DNA from: CAZAQV01 sp964487255
GTDB lineage: Bacteria; Myxococcota_A; Polyangia; Polyangiales; CAZAQV01
Direction: 5' to 3'
NCBI GenBank assembly: GCA_964487255.1
Contig: CAZAQV010000029.1
Coordinates: 1-64,000, forward strand
DNA: 64,000 nt
Shown here piece after piece: positions 28,069 through 36,023 of this stretch. The translations under genes were made by a program, and so were the position numbers. The notes below the pieces were generated by a model. The model was not told the origin of the DNA, did not search any database, and saw nothing but the letters and a program-made list of their open reading frames with translations. Numbering within the stretch: the first letter of the stretch is position 1; each line of letters opens with the position of its first letter.

Positions 28069-28192
28069 TTTGCTCGTGCGAAATGCAAGTGAGACGAGGC
28101 GGAGTCGAGCAGCCCGCGTAAGGCTACTTTAGGTAGCTGCGCAGGCAGTGCAGACGACAACGAAGTATCGCGAAGCAGATCGGGCGAGCAAA
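28069..28192. repeat. Structured dispersed element, copy 2
   Basis: This copy is related to 16339-16432. Stems are TTTGCTCG (28069-28076) with CGAGCAAA (28185-28192), TGC with GCA, GTGA (28089-28092) with TCGC (28168-28171), and the inner hairpin GCTAC (28123-28127), loop TTTAG, GTAGC (28133-28137). The inner and middle stems differ from copy 1 on both sides while keeping pairing. The 301-bp gap 27893-28193 contains this element and nothing else I can name. Confidence 0.7.
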
Positions 28193-28193
28193 C

Positions 28194-28472
28194 TCAGTTT
28201 TTGGCGCGGTAGACGATCATCCCGTGCGTAAGGTCGTAGGGAGAGAGCGCGACGGTCACGCGATCGCCCAAGATGACGCGAATACGAAACTTACGCATAC
28301 GCCCACAGAGCTGAGCCCGCACGGTCGCTCCGGCATCGGTTTCGATCTCGAATTGGCCGCCTGCGAATACCTGCGACACGACGCCTTCCACGCGCACATG
28401 ATCGTCGCGCTCGTTCGCTTCTTCTCCGAAGTCGTCGAATCGTTTCTTCTTGCCGCCTTTTCTTCTCGCCAA
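28194..28472 (-). CDS. infA: Translation initiation factor IF-1, N-terminally extended form
   Basis: The OB-fold of IF-1 is clear: VRVEGVVSQVFAGGQFEIET, then RKFRIRVILGDRVTVALSPYD, ending GMIVYRAKN. About 20 extra basic and acidic residues (ARRKGGKKKRFDDFGEEANE) precede it, so the protein has 92 rather than about 72 residues. The TTG at 28472 is chosen because AAAGGAG lies eight bases upstream; the TTG at 28478 is too close to it. The normally invariant loop around the SGK/R motif reads CGRMRK here. This may be a second, specialised infA rather than the housekeeping copy. Confidence 0.88.
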   Translation of the reverse strand: MARRKGGKKKRFDDFGEEANERDDHVRVEGVVSQVFAGGQFEIETDAGATVRAQLCGRMRKFRIRVILGDRVTVALSPYDLTHGMIVYRAKN

Positions 28473-28560
28473 AACCAAGCTCCTTTGTTGAGTGCCCCGA
28501 GGTTATAGATATCCTTTTGGATTTTGCCAAATCTAGTTTGTCGTAGGGTTGGCCGCGGGT

Positions 28561-30561
28561 TTACTTCTTCTCGTCGCGTCGTGCATCCATCAACCACAAA
28601 AATCGGTTGTGCTTGGCTGTCATGGTGGCCTTCGGATGCGGCTCGATCTCCCACTTTTCGTCAGGGGCTTGGTCAAGTTCCACTGTAATTTCACGGATCT
28701 TATCCCGCCGTGACACCAGAAGCGTCACCTTTTGCCCGCTGCGCAAGTGCTTGAGACGCTGTTCGACAAGAGCCGGCGTCGCACGAAAGCCGTTGATCGC
28801 GAGCAGCTCGTCATCGACGTTGAGCTGGCCCGCCGCGGGACCATCACTTCGAACCCGGGTCACCACGCCCCGGTCGCTGAGATCGATGCCCAGCCACGTA
28901 CTTGCCTCGTCATCACCATCGCCGTCACTACCCGCGTCCGCGTGCGGCTTGCTCTCTTCTTCGACAGGCTTAAAGCGCAGGCCATAGAACGAGAGCGCTG
29001 GACCATAGTCGAGTTCGTCAGTCCCATCGACATAGCGGCGGAAGAACTCGCTGAGGTCGAGGCCCGAAACCTCGGACGCCAGCGCGCGGAAGGCTTCGCT
29101 GGAAAACCCCTCTTTGCCTGAAAACTTTTTGTACGCCGCACGCATGACATCGTCGAGGCTCGTCTTATGACGGGTGTGTTCGCGAATCTTGGCATCCAAC
29201 AAGAACGCCACGAGCGCACCCTTAGCATAGTAGCTGATCCCGCTATTCACGGCGTTGTCGTCAGGCCGATAGTACTTGATCCAAGCATCATAGGACGCGG
29301 AGCTTAGAGACTGCACGCCACGCCCTGGCGTGTTCTGTACGCGGTCGATGGTTTTGGACAGCTCCTCAAGGTACTCGTCATCGTTCATCACCGATGCACG
29401 CGTGAGCAAGAGGTCGCCGTAGTACGACGTGAAGCCCTCCGCGATCCAAAGATCCGGCGTGAGGTTTTCGTTCTCGTAGTCGAAGGGTCCCAGGGCTTTC
29501 GGACGCAAGCGTTTTACGTTCCAGGTGTGAAAAAACTCGTGAGACACGAGCCCCAGCCAACTCAAGTAATCGTCACGCTCGTCGGTCACAAAACGACGTG
29601 ACATCATGAGGGTCGAGTTTTTGTGTTCGAGCCCGCCGCCCGAACCCTCGTTGACATTCAGAAAGACGTAACGCTCGTAGGGCGCCTCACCCCAGAAGCT
29701 CACATGCTCTTCGACGATGCGTTTGAGGTCGCGGACGCTCTTGTCGCTGTCCCAGCCGTCGCTCTCGTCGGAGTTGGCAAACACATACTCCTTCGAGAGC
29801 GCCCAAAAGCGATGCACCGTGGGGCTGCCGCACAAGAGCGGGGAGTCGACGAGTTGGTCAAAGTCGCTTGCGACGAAACGCGAACCAAGAGCTCGGTCTG
29901 CGCGTTTGCCCTCTTTGGCCTCTTTACCGGCCGACTCGCCTTCATGTTCAACCTGCGGAAGCCCCGTCACGCAACCACGCCAATCCTCCGGGAGGTCGAG
30001 TTCAACAAGATGGGGGCGATCGAGGTGCTCGACTGCAGTCAAAAATGTTGACGCGCCGTTGAGCACAGCCAGGTCGCTGTCCACGAAGTTGGTCCGCACG
30101 CTCATCTCGCGCGCGAAGAGTTTGTACTCGACCACCACGCTCGCCTGCCCTTGGGTGGTGATACGCCAGCGATTTTTGCTGACCTTCTGCACGGGAAGAA
30201 CTCTGCCCTCCGGGGTTTGCGCGCGCAGGTCCTGGACGTGGCGCGCGTACTCTCGGACCAGGTACGAGCCTGGCGTCCACGTCGGCATCATCAGCTCGAG
30301 CGTGTCCCCCTCGCTTGGGAAGAAGGCCTGTACTTGAAGCAGGTGCCGGCCGCGCTGGTCGAACCCAATGCGATAGTGATGGACTCCCTCGGACGACTCG
30401 GGCGCTGGGATCGGTTGGGCCGGCTCCTGAGCCCCCTTGTCCTCACCCTTACGCTCGCCGGACTTCTGCGACTTGCGCTCGCCGCAGGCCCCGAGCACCA
30501 ACAACGAAAACACGACCGCCCACCGCACTGGATGCCAGCTGGATTTTGTCGAGAGGAGCAT
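28561..30561 (-). CDS. M61 family glycyl-aminopeptidase-like lipoprotein with C-terminal PDZ domain
   Basis: The 666-residue protein has a lipoprotein signal ending LVLGAC and a charged linker. The N-terminal M61 beta domain (PTWTPGSYLVREYARHV) is followed by the catalytic domain. That domain has HEFFH at 341-345 and the third zinc ligand Glu near 375 in LWIAEGFTSYY. A GLEHKNS motif precedes it, and a PDZ domain (about 560-640) regulates or presents substrate. It should degrade peptides in the periplasm with a preference for N-terminal Gly or Ala, as known for the family. Confidence 0.93.
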   Translation of the reverse strand: MLLSTKSSWHPVRWAVVFSLLVLGACGERKSQKSGERKGEDKGAQEPAQPIPAPESSEGVHHYRIGFDQRGRHLLQVQAFFPSEGDTLELMMPTWTPGSYLVREYARHVQDLRAQTPEGRVLPVQKVSKNRWRITTQGQASVVVEYKLFAREMSVRTNFVDSDLAVLNGASTFLTAVEHLDRPHLVELDLPEDWRGCVTGLPQVEHEGESAGKEAKEGKRADRALGSRFVASDFDQLVDSPLLCGSPTVHRFWALSKEYVFANSDESDGWDSDKSVRDLKRIVEEHVSFWGEAPYERYVFLNVNEGSGGGLEHKNSTLMMSRRFVTDERDDYLSWLGLVSHEFFHTWNVKRLRPKALGPFDYENENLTPDLWIAEGFTSYYGDLLLTRASVMNDDEYLEELSKTIDRVQNTPGRGVQSLSSASYDAWIKYYRPDDNAVNSGISYYAKGALVAFLLDAKIREHTRHKTSLDDVMRAAYKKFSGKEGFSSEAFRALASEVSGLDLSEFFRRYVDGTDELDYGPALSFYGLRFKPVEEESKPHADAGSDGDGDDEASTWLGIDLSDRGVVTRVRSDGPAAGQLNVDDELLAINGFRATPALVEQRLKHLRSGQKVTLLVSRRDKIREITVELDQAPDEKWEIEPHPKATMTAKHNRFLWLMDARRDEKK

Positions 30562-30662
30562 GGCCAGGCCCCCACATAGCGTGATTCGCGCCCGATGTCG
30601 CCCAACAACTCAAGGGAAATGCTTGCGATCCAGCCGCAAAGCGCCATAAGTACAGGCCCCTT

Positions 30663-32648
30663 ATGTCCCTCATCGTGCTCGAAGACGTCAGCCTCACGCT
30701 CGGCCGCAAAACGATTATCGATGGGCTGAACATGCGCATCGCGGAAGGCGACCGTCTGGGCTTGGTCGGCCCGAACGGCTCTGGCAAAAGCTCGCTTCTC
30801 CGCTTGCTCGCCGGCGAACAGGTCCCCGACGGCGGTCAAATCACCCGTCAGAACAACATGCGGCTCGGCTACCTGCCGCAAGACCTCAGTCTCGACCACC
30901 CAGGGACCGTCATCGACTTCGTGATGCGCGCCGCGCAAGACCGCTCCAGCCTCGAAAAGCGCATCCAAGAACTTGAGGTCAAGCTACAAGACGCCGCCAA
31001 GCTGCCCGAGGAGCAAGCGCTTGCACTGGCGACCGAACTCGGGGACGCGCACGAGCTCCTCGCTCGCATCGATGAAGAGTTCGGCGAGCACGCCGCCACG
31101 CAGATCCTCGCGGGCCTCGGCTTCTCGGACAAGGACCTGCAGCGCCCGATGTCCGAGTTTAGCGGCGGTTGGCGCATGCGCGCCGTCCTCGCGTCACTGC
31201 TGTTTCAAAAACCTGATTTACTGCTCTTCGACGAGCCCACCAACCACCTCGATATGCCCTCGGTCGCGTGGTTTGGCGCGTTCCTTAGGAGCTACAAGGG
31301 TGCGTTCGTGTTGATCTGCCATGACCGAGAGTTTCTCAACGAGCAGATCAATCGCATGATCAGTTACGAGCCGGAAGGTGTGCGCACCTACCCCGGCAAC
31401 TACGAGCGCTATCTCCAACAACGGGCCGAGGAACAGCAGAATCTCATCAACCGCGCCAAGAACCTGGAGCGCGAACGCGAAAAGACCGAGCAGTTCATTC
31501 GCCGCTTCCGCGCGCAGGCCAACAAGGCCGCCGCGGTGCAAAGCCGAATCAAGGCACTCGAGAAGATGGACGAGGTCATCGTCTACGAGGACCGGCGCGT
31601 GATGAACTTCCGCTTTCCGCCATGCGAGCGCGCTGGAAACGAAGTACTGCAAATCGATAATCTGGCGAAGCGCTACGGCGACCTTGAGGTCTTCTCCGGC
31701 GTTAACTTACGAGTCCGCCGCGGAGACAAGATCGGCATCATCGGCGTCAACGGGGCGGGCAAGACCACGCTGCTCCGCATACTAGCCGGAGAAATCGAGG
31801 CGAGCGGGGGCGAGTACAACTTTGGCCACAATACCCAGGTCGGCTACTACGCACAGCATCACTCGGACACACTGCACAAAAACCTCACCATCCTTGACGA
31901 GGTCAAGTACCACGCCGATGGCGCGACCCTAACCGAGCTGCGCACCATCTTGGGTGGCTTCCTGTTCGGTGAAGACGAAATCGACAAGAAAGTCGGCGTG
32001 CTCTCAGGCGGGGAACGTGCGCGCGTGGCCCTGGCCAAGCTGCTCATCTCGCCGGGCAACGTGATGTTGATGGACGAGCCCACCAACCACCTCGACCTTG
32101 AGTCGAGTGAGGCGCTCGCCGAAGCGCTCTCTCGCTACGACGGCACGCTCCTGTTCGTGAGCCACAACCGAAGCTTCGTCCGCAAGCTCGCCGACAAGAT
32201 CTGGGACGTACGTGACGGCAAGGTCGAAGTGTATCCGGGAACACTCGACGAATACATGGATTCCGAGCGTTCCAAGCGTACAGGGGAGAGCAAGTCAACC
32301 GATGCGCCACGCAGGCTGGCCACAGGGAAACAAGCAGCGAGCACCGCCAGCAAGTCCGAGCGCCCCAAAGAGTCCAAACAAGAGCGACGGCGTCGGCAGG
32401 CGGAGGAACGCAAGCAGAGGAAGGAGCGCCAACAACTCGAAAAAAGCGTCGCCGACCTCGAAGCGCGCATCGCGAATTTAGAAACCGAACAAGCCGAAGC
32501 AAACGCCGAACTTGAGCTCCCCGAAACATACGAAGATGCAAAAAGGCGGGACGAACTGCTCGCCGCGCTACAGACCCGCCACGAAAAGCTTGAGGAGCTG
32601 ACGCAGCGCTGGGAAAGCGCCCAACTCAAACTCGAATCGCTGCTCTAG
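30663..32648 (+). CDS. ABC-F family ATPase (ribosome-associated type)
   Basis: Two ATP-binding cassettes lie in one chain without membrane segments. The first has GPNGSGKSS, SGGWRMR and LLFDEPTNHLD; the second has GVNGAGKTT, SGGERARVALA and LMDEPTNHLD. The linker between them is the charged ABC-F type that reaches the ribosome. A C-terminal coiled coil (about 550-661, rich in Lys, Glu, Arg, Gln) follows, as in Uup-like members. At 661 residues it matches Uup or YheS length. It probably resolves stalled translation. Its end overlaps the convergent SpoIIAA-like gene by four bases. Confidence 0.95.
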   Translation: MSLIVLEDVSLTLGRKTIIDGLNMRIAEGDRLGLVGPNGSGKSSLLRLLAGEQVPDGGQITRQNNMRLGYLPQDLSLDHPGTVIDFVMRAAQDRSSLEKRIQELEVKLQDAAKLPEEQALALATELGDAHELLARIDEEFGEHAATQILAGLGFSDKDLQRPMSEFSGGWRMRAVLASLLFQKPDLLLFDEPTNHLDMPSVAWFGAFLRSYKGAFVLICHDREFLNEQINRMISYEPEGVRTYPGNYERYLQQRAEEQQNLINRAKNLEREREKTEQFIRRFRAQANKAAAVQSRIKALEKMDEVIVYEDRRVMNFRFPPCERAGNEVLQIDNLAKRYGDLEVFSGVNLRVRRGDKIGIIGVNGAGKTTLLRILAGEIEASGGEYNFGHNTQVGYYAQHHSDTLHKNLTILDEVKYHADGATLTELRTILGGFLFGEDEIDKKVGVLSGGERARVALAKLLISPGNVMLMDEPTNHLDLESSEALAEALSRYDGTLLFVSHNRSFVRKLADKIWDVRDGKVEVYPGTLDEYMDSERSKRTGESKSTDAPRRLATGKQAASTASKSERPKESKQERRRRQAEERKQRKERQQLEKSVADLEARIANLETEQAEANAELELPETYEDAKRRDELLAALQTRHEKLEELTQRWESAQLKLESLL

Positions 32649-33094
32649 ACGGGGCGCGGACCTATTCTCAAGGCGGACGTCCCAGCGCCCTTCTCGGCGA
32701 GCTGAGCGAGCGACCAGGCACGAGCCTCATCCAAACTCGACACGACGCATAGTTCAAAACCTTTCGGTTGGACTTGCCACATGTAGGTCGCCAAGATCTT
32801 CTGGCCAATCGCTGACGGTGCAACCAAGCACTCGCAGAGCTTGCTATGAACACCACGCGTGGCGTCTCGCGTTTCAATTCGACGAAAGAACTCCTGTCGC
32901 AGTTCAGGACTGAAACCTTCGTGCGATAACTGGCGGAGGTCGATGATAAACGCGATAGGGCCTCGCATCATGATGCCTGTCATCCGCTTGAGGTACCCGT
33001 CGAGCATCGACGCACACAGCATCGGAGGAACCGTCGCGATCACGAGCGGGAACTCAGAATCATCAATCTCAATGGAGCTGGACACGCGAGACAA
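32645..33094 (-). CDS. SpoIIAA-like (STAS-fold) protein, copy 1 of a tandem array
   Basis: This protein of 149 residues belongs to a local family with the two genes upstream. Shared landmarks are IDDSEFPLVIAT, RGPIAFIIDLRQL, RQEFFRRIETRD, KLCECLVAPS and SSLDEARAWSLAQL. The last segment matches the 'vFddeeeAlaWL' end of SpoIIAA-like/STAS proteins (PF11964). Such domains are small alpha/beta regulators; a partner is unknown. It starts at TTG 33094, 12 bp after the stop of copy 2, so the three genes are likely co-transcribed. Confidence 0.75.
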   Translation of the reverse strand: MSRVSSSIEIDDSEFPLVIATVPPMLCASMLDGYLKRMTGIMMRGPIAFIIDLRQLSHEGFSPELRQEFFRRIETRDATRGVHSKLCECLVAPSAIGQKILATYMWQVQPKGFELCVVSSLDEARAWSLAQLAEKGAGTSALRIGPRPV

Positions 33095-33105
33095 GTGTAG
33101 CGCAA

Positions 33106-33519
33106 CTACGCGGACTCAAGGGCGTGATTCGCTGCAAGATTTTCTAGTGACCAAGCGCGAGCCTCTTCGAGCGAGGTCATCACACGCAGTTCGGTTTGAG
33201 GTTGCACCTGCCAGAAATAGGTCGCCAAAAGTTTCTGTGCGTCTGCTGACGACACAACGAAACACTCGCAGAGCTTGTCATGCACTCCTGGCGAGGTATT
33301 TCGCTCCTTGACGCGGCGAAAGAACTCCTGACGCACTGGAGGTTCAAACCCATTGAGGGTGAGCTCCCGGATGTCGACAATGAAGGCGATTGGGCCACGC
33401 TTCATAATGTTCTGCATGCGCTCGAAATACGCGTCGAACACCTCCACGTGCAGCGCCTCAGGGAAGGTTGCGATCACGAGCGGAAACTCAGAATCATCAA
33501 TGATTGGTGAGCTGAACAC
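33106..33519 (-). CDS. SpoIIAA-like (STAS-fold) protein, copy 2 of a tandem array
   Basis: The 137-residue paralogue has RGPIAFIVDIRELTLNGF, RQEFFRRVKERN, DKLCECFVVSS and TSLEEARAWSLENLA. It shares the pattern of copies 1 and 3 throughout, which shows duplication and divergence. The Cys in KLCECF is kept in copies 1 and 2, whereas copy 3 keeps only the second Cys. A perfect 9-bp palindrome lies between this start and the stop of copy 3 (33520-33538). Confidence 0.75.
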   Translation of the reverse strand: MFSSPIIDDSEFPLVIATFPEALHVEVFDAYFERMQNIMKRGPIAFIVDIRELTLNGFEPPVRQEFFRRVKERNTSPGVHDKLCECFVVSSADAQKLLATYFWQVQPQTELRVMTSLEEARAWSLENLAANHALESA

Positions 33520-33538
33520 GCGCTACGCAGCGTAGCGC
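33520..33538. repeat. Perfect 9-bp palindrome between SpoIIAA-like copies 2 and 3
   Basis: GCGCTACGC, a central A, then GCGTAGCGC. Its right arm contains the GTAGCG that precedes the stop codons of copies 2, 3 and the remnant at a fixed distance. It could be a hairpin affecting message stability between the paralogues. Confidence 0.6.
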
Positions 33539-33540
33539 AG

Positions 33541-33966
33541 TTAGCCAGATTTGCCCGCACGATAAGCGGCGATCTTGCGGAGCGACCATGCGCAAGCCTC
33601 TTCGAGCGAGGTCATCACCGTTATTTCGTGGCCTTCGGGCTGCACCTGTGTGAGATAGCTCGCCAAAAGCTGTTGCACGACCGCAGATGATGCCACCAGA
33701 CACTCGCTGATCTTGCCAGCCACATCCGGGAGGCTATCTCGCTCTGCCACCCGGCGAAAAAACTCGTGTCGCAGCTGGGAGCTGAGCCCCTCAATCGACA
33801 CCTGCCGGATATCGACAACAAACGCGATGGGTCCACGCTTCATGATGGTCTCCATCCGCGCGAAGTACGCATCGAAGGTCTCGCGCGCCGGGTATTCAGG
33901 GAAGGTCACGATCACCAGCGGGAATGCAGAGTCATCAATAATGGGGGAATCGGGCACGCACAACAC
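33541..33966 (-). CDS. SpoIIAA-like (STAS-fold) protein, copy 3 of a tandem array
   Basis: This 141-residue paralogue is first in the transcription order. It has IIDDSAFPLVIVT, RGPIAFVVDIRQV, RHEFFRRVAERD, KISECLVASS and TSLEEACAWSLRKIA. The start is uncertain: the frame opens with GTG TTG TGC GTG before the conserved region. Function is unknown; the family resemblance is to SpoIIAA-like single-domain regulators. A fourth, decayed copy lies upstream. Confidence 0.75.
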   Translation of the reverse strand: MLCVPDSPIIDDSAFPLVIVTFPEYPARETFDAYFARMETIMKRGPIAFVVDIRQVSIEGLSSQLRHEFFRRVAERDSLPDVAGKISECLVASSAVVQQLLASYLTQVQPEGHEITVMTSLEEACAWSLRKIAAYRAGKSG

Positions 33967-33978
33967 AGTGTAGCGTAT

Positions 33979-34080
33979 CTATCCGGTTTGGCGCACAGGA
34001 GGTGCGCCGAGGTTGTCGAGCGACCTGGTGCGGGCGTGAGCTCGGTGGGGCTCGGCGACGGTTATCTCTCGATGTAACCG
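33979..34080 (-). pseudogene. Decayed C-terminal remnant of a fourth SpoIIAA-like copy
   Basis: On the minus strand this stretch reads EITVAEPHRAHARTRSLDN, then ends QTG and a stop. It aligns with EITVMTSLEEACAWSLRKI and KSG-stop of copy 3. The stop codon lies exactly three bases after GTAGCG, as in copies 2 and 3 (GTAGCG at 33097, 33532 and 33970). No upstream part of the gene remains: the metzincin-like lipoprotein gene ends 15 bp further on. The shared junction makes common origin more likely than chance. Confidence 0.6.
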
Positions 34081-34094
34081 TTCGGTACGCACCG

Positions 34095-36023
34095 TCAGTA
34101 GCAGCCCGGACGAGAGCGCGTGTCGGGGTCACCGTCCGGCATGATTTCACGGAGGTATTCGTACTCCATGTCACAAAAAAGCGCGCCGCCCAACCCGTCA
34201 AGGTCGGCGCGTTCGTAAAAAGGCCGTGCGCCACCGGAGTCCATGAGGCGCCGAGGCTTGTCACCCGAGTTGTGAAACGCCATCGGCTCGAACGGGTTGG
34301 CGAGCCCAAGCGAATGCCCCACCTCGTGAGCGAGCGTTGAGCCGACCAGGTTGCCCATCACCCAGATCGCACACGCGATCTGCATTGGGCGCTCGAGACC
34401 GGTCTGAACACAACCGCGCCCGTCCGAGAGTTCGGGGATCCCGCGGTCGAGGTCATCTTGCGTGACAGCGAACCCACGGTCAGGTCGGATCGGGTCGAAG
34501 ATGAAGTCAAAGAACGGGTCCGCAATCTCACCACCTCCGGCGAACTCGAAGAACGACTCGATGAAAACGCCCCCATAACCTGGATAGCCCTGCTCCTGCG
34601 TGGCCGCGTTGACACCGCCGATGCGGTCGTTAAGCCGTTGGTTGTTGGTGTCCTTGCCCGCAGTGTTGTCGTAACCGAAGAGGCCCTGTTCGTTCGGGTC
34701 CTTACCCGAAACCTCCACGACGGAATACAGCGCGAACTCTTCGGGCAGCTCGGTACGGAACTCGACGTTAACGCCTCGGTACGGTGATCGCGACATAGCC
34801 AGGGCGCGTGCTCGAACCCGGTCGTCGACGGCGCGAAGCCCGTAGCGTCCCAAGCTCTCCGTAAACGAAGGTAGAAACACCACGACGACGACTTGCTTGA
34901 CGGGTGCAACCCGAAAGCGAAACGGAACGCTATTGCCGCGGACTTCTTTGTTGCCGTAACGTAGAACCGGGACGATACTTCCCTCGAGCCAGCCCGATTC
35001 GCGACGCAGGTTGATCGACTCGCCCAAGCCGTCCACTTCGTCGAGGATGTAGCGAACCCGGCGCCCCCAAACATATTCAGTCACCACGCTCGTATCGACG
35101 GGCCGCTGTCGGCCCGACGCGTCCGCCGTAAAGGTCGCCTGAATTTCGAGTTGCGTGAGCGCATCGGGCGCACCACCGACGAACCCACCGCCATCAATGT
35201 GGATGAACTGGCCAAGGCTCGCCGCTTCGATGTCCACGTTGGTAATGCGAGAGGGTTGGACGACATACTCCACTTGCTGCTCCGCAGTCATGGTCAGCCG
35301 CGAGCGTTCGTCGCCGTGCAGGTTGAGGACCTCGACGGTCCCCCTGAACAGGCCGGGTTCAATGCCGATGAGCTCGTGCGACAACACGAAATAACCCTTG
35401 TCCCGCTGCGTGGCGTCCTCGAGCACAATCGGTAGTTCTTCGTCCTCAAGTGCGATGCAACCGCCGTTGCCGCCCGGGAAGAAGCAACCTCCGAGGCGCG
35501 CCACGCTGGTTCCCTCGTCTGTTCCCGCGAGCAATCCCTGGCCGCTGACGCGAATTCGGTCGTTCACAAAAACGTCGAGTGCGCTCTCAACGTCAACCTG
35601 TGGTTGGAGTTCTTGAACGAACCGCCAGTCAAGCTCGAGCACGTTTGAGGCACGAAAAAGCGCACTACCGGCATAGCCCGTCTCGACGCGAACCGCGCCT
35701 TGGTAGCCGCCGTCACCCATGTCGAGCCTCGCGAGCAACTCTGCCGTAACCAGCAGCTTCAAGTTCTGGGCGTCGACGTACTCGGTGTCGACCTGGACAT
35801 CGACCCCCGAGCCCGTGGGCCCAAGAAAGTGGAGCTCGTTGCGTCCAAACTTGGTATCCAAGAAGCCTTCGCCGCGCACCACGACTTCGCTACCAACGAG
35901 CAGCGTCGAAGGTCCGATCGCGTCGAGAAAGACAGGGTCGACCCAACTGTCATCGACCAGTGTCTCCGTGGTCGAGCACGCCAGGCAAAACAAAACAACA
36001 GCGACCAGCCTACCCAGGTTCAT
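34095..36023 (-). CDS. Lipoprotein with IPT/TIG-like domains and a metzincin-like protease domain
   Basis: The 642-residue product has a signal ending FCLACS, then beta-rich segments resembling IPT/TIG folds (TLLVGSEVVVRGEGF near 40; SRITNVDIEAASLGQFIHIDGGGF near 260). Its C-terminal third carries HEVGHSLGLANP at about 566-577 and a RRLMDSG Met-turn near 591. That is the metzincin zinc-site layout, but the expected third ligand (H or D) is Asn, as far as the spacing shows. It may be a secreted protease or an inactive relative. It overlaps the end of the upstream lipoprotein gene by four bases (ATG within the stop region), so both are translated from one message. Confidence 0.8.
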   Translation of the reverse strand: MNLGRLVAVVLFCLACSTTETLVDDSWVDPVFLDAIGPSTLLVGSEVVVRGEGFLDTKFGRNELHFLGPTGSGVDVQVDTEYVDAQNLKLLVTAELLARLDMGDGGYQGAVRVETGYAGSALFRASNVLELDWRFVQELQPQVDVESALDVFVNDRIRVSGQGLLAGTDEGTSVARLGGCFFPGGNGGCIALEDEELPIVLEDATQRDKGYFVLSHELIGIEPGLFRGTVEVLNLHGDERSRLTMTAEQQVEYVVQPSRITNVDIEAASLGQFIHIDGGGFVGGAPDALTQLEIQATFTADASGRQRPVDTSVVTEYVWGRRVRYILDEVDGLGESINLRRESGWLEGSIVPVLRYGNKEVRGNSVPFRFRVAPVKQVVVVVFLPSFTESLGRYGLRAVDDRVRARALAMSRSPYRGVNVEFRTELPEEFALYSVVEVSGKDPNEQGLFGYDNTAGKDTNNQRLNDRIGGVNAATQEQGYPGYGGVFIESFFEFAGGGEIADPFFDFIFDPIRPDRGFAVTQDDLDRGIPELSDGRGCVQTGLERPMQIACAIWVMGNLVGSTLAHEVGHSLGLANPFEPMAFHNSGDKPRRLMDSGGARPFYERADLDGLGGALFCDMEYEYLREIMPDGDPDTRSRPGCY

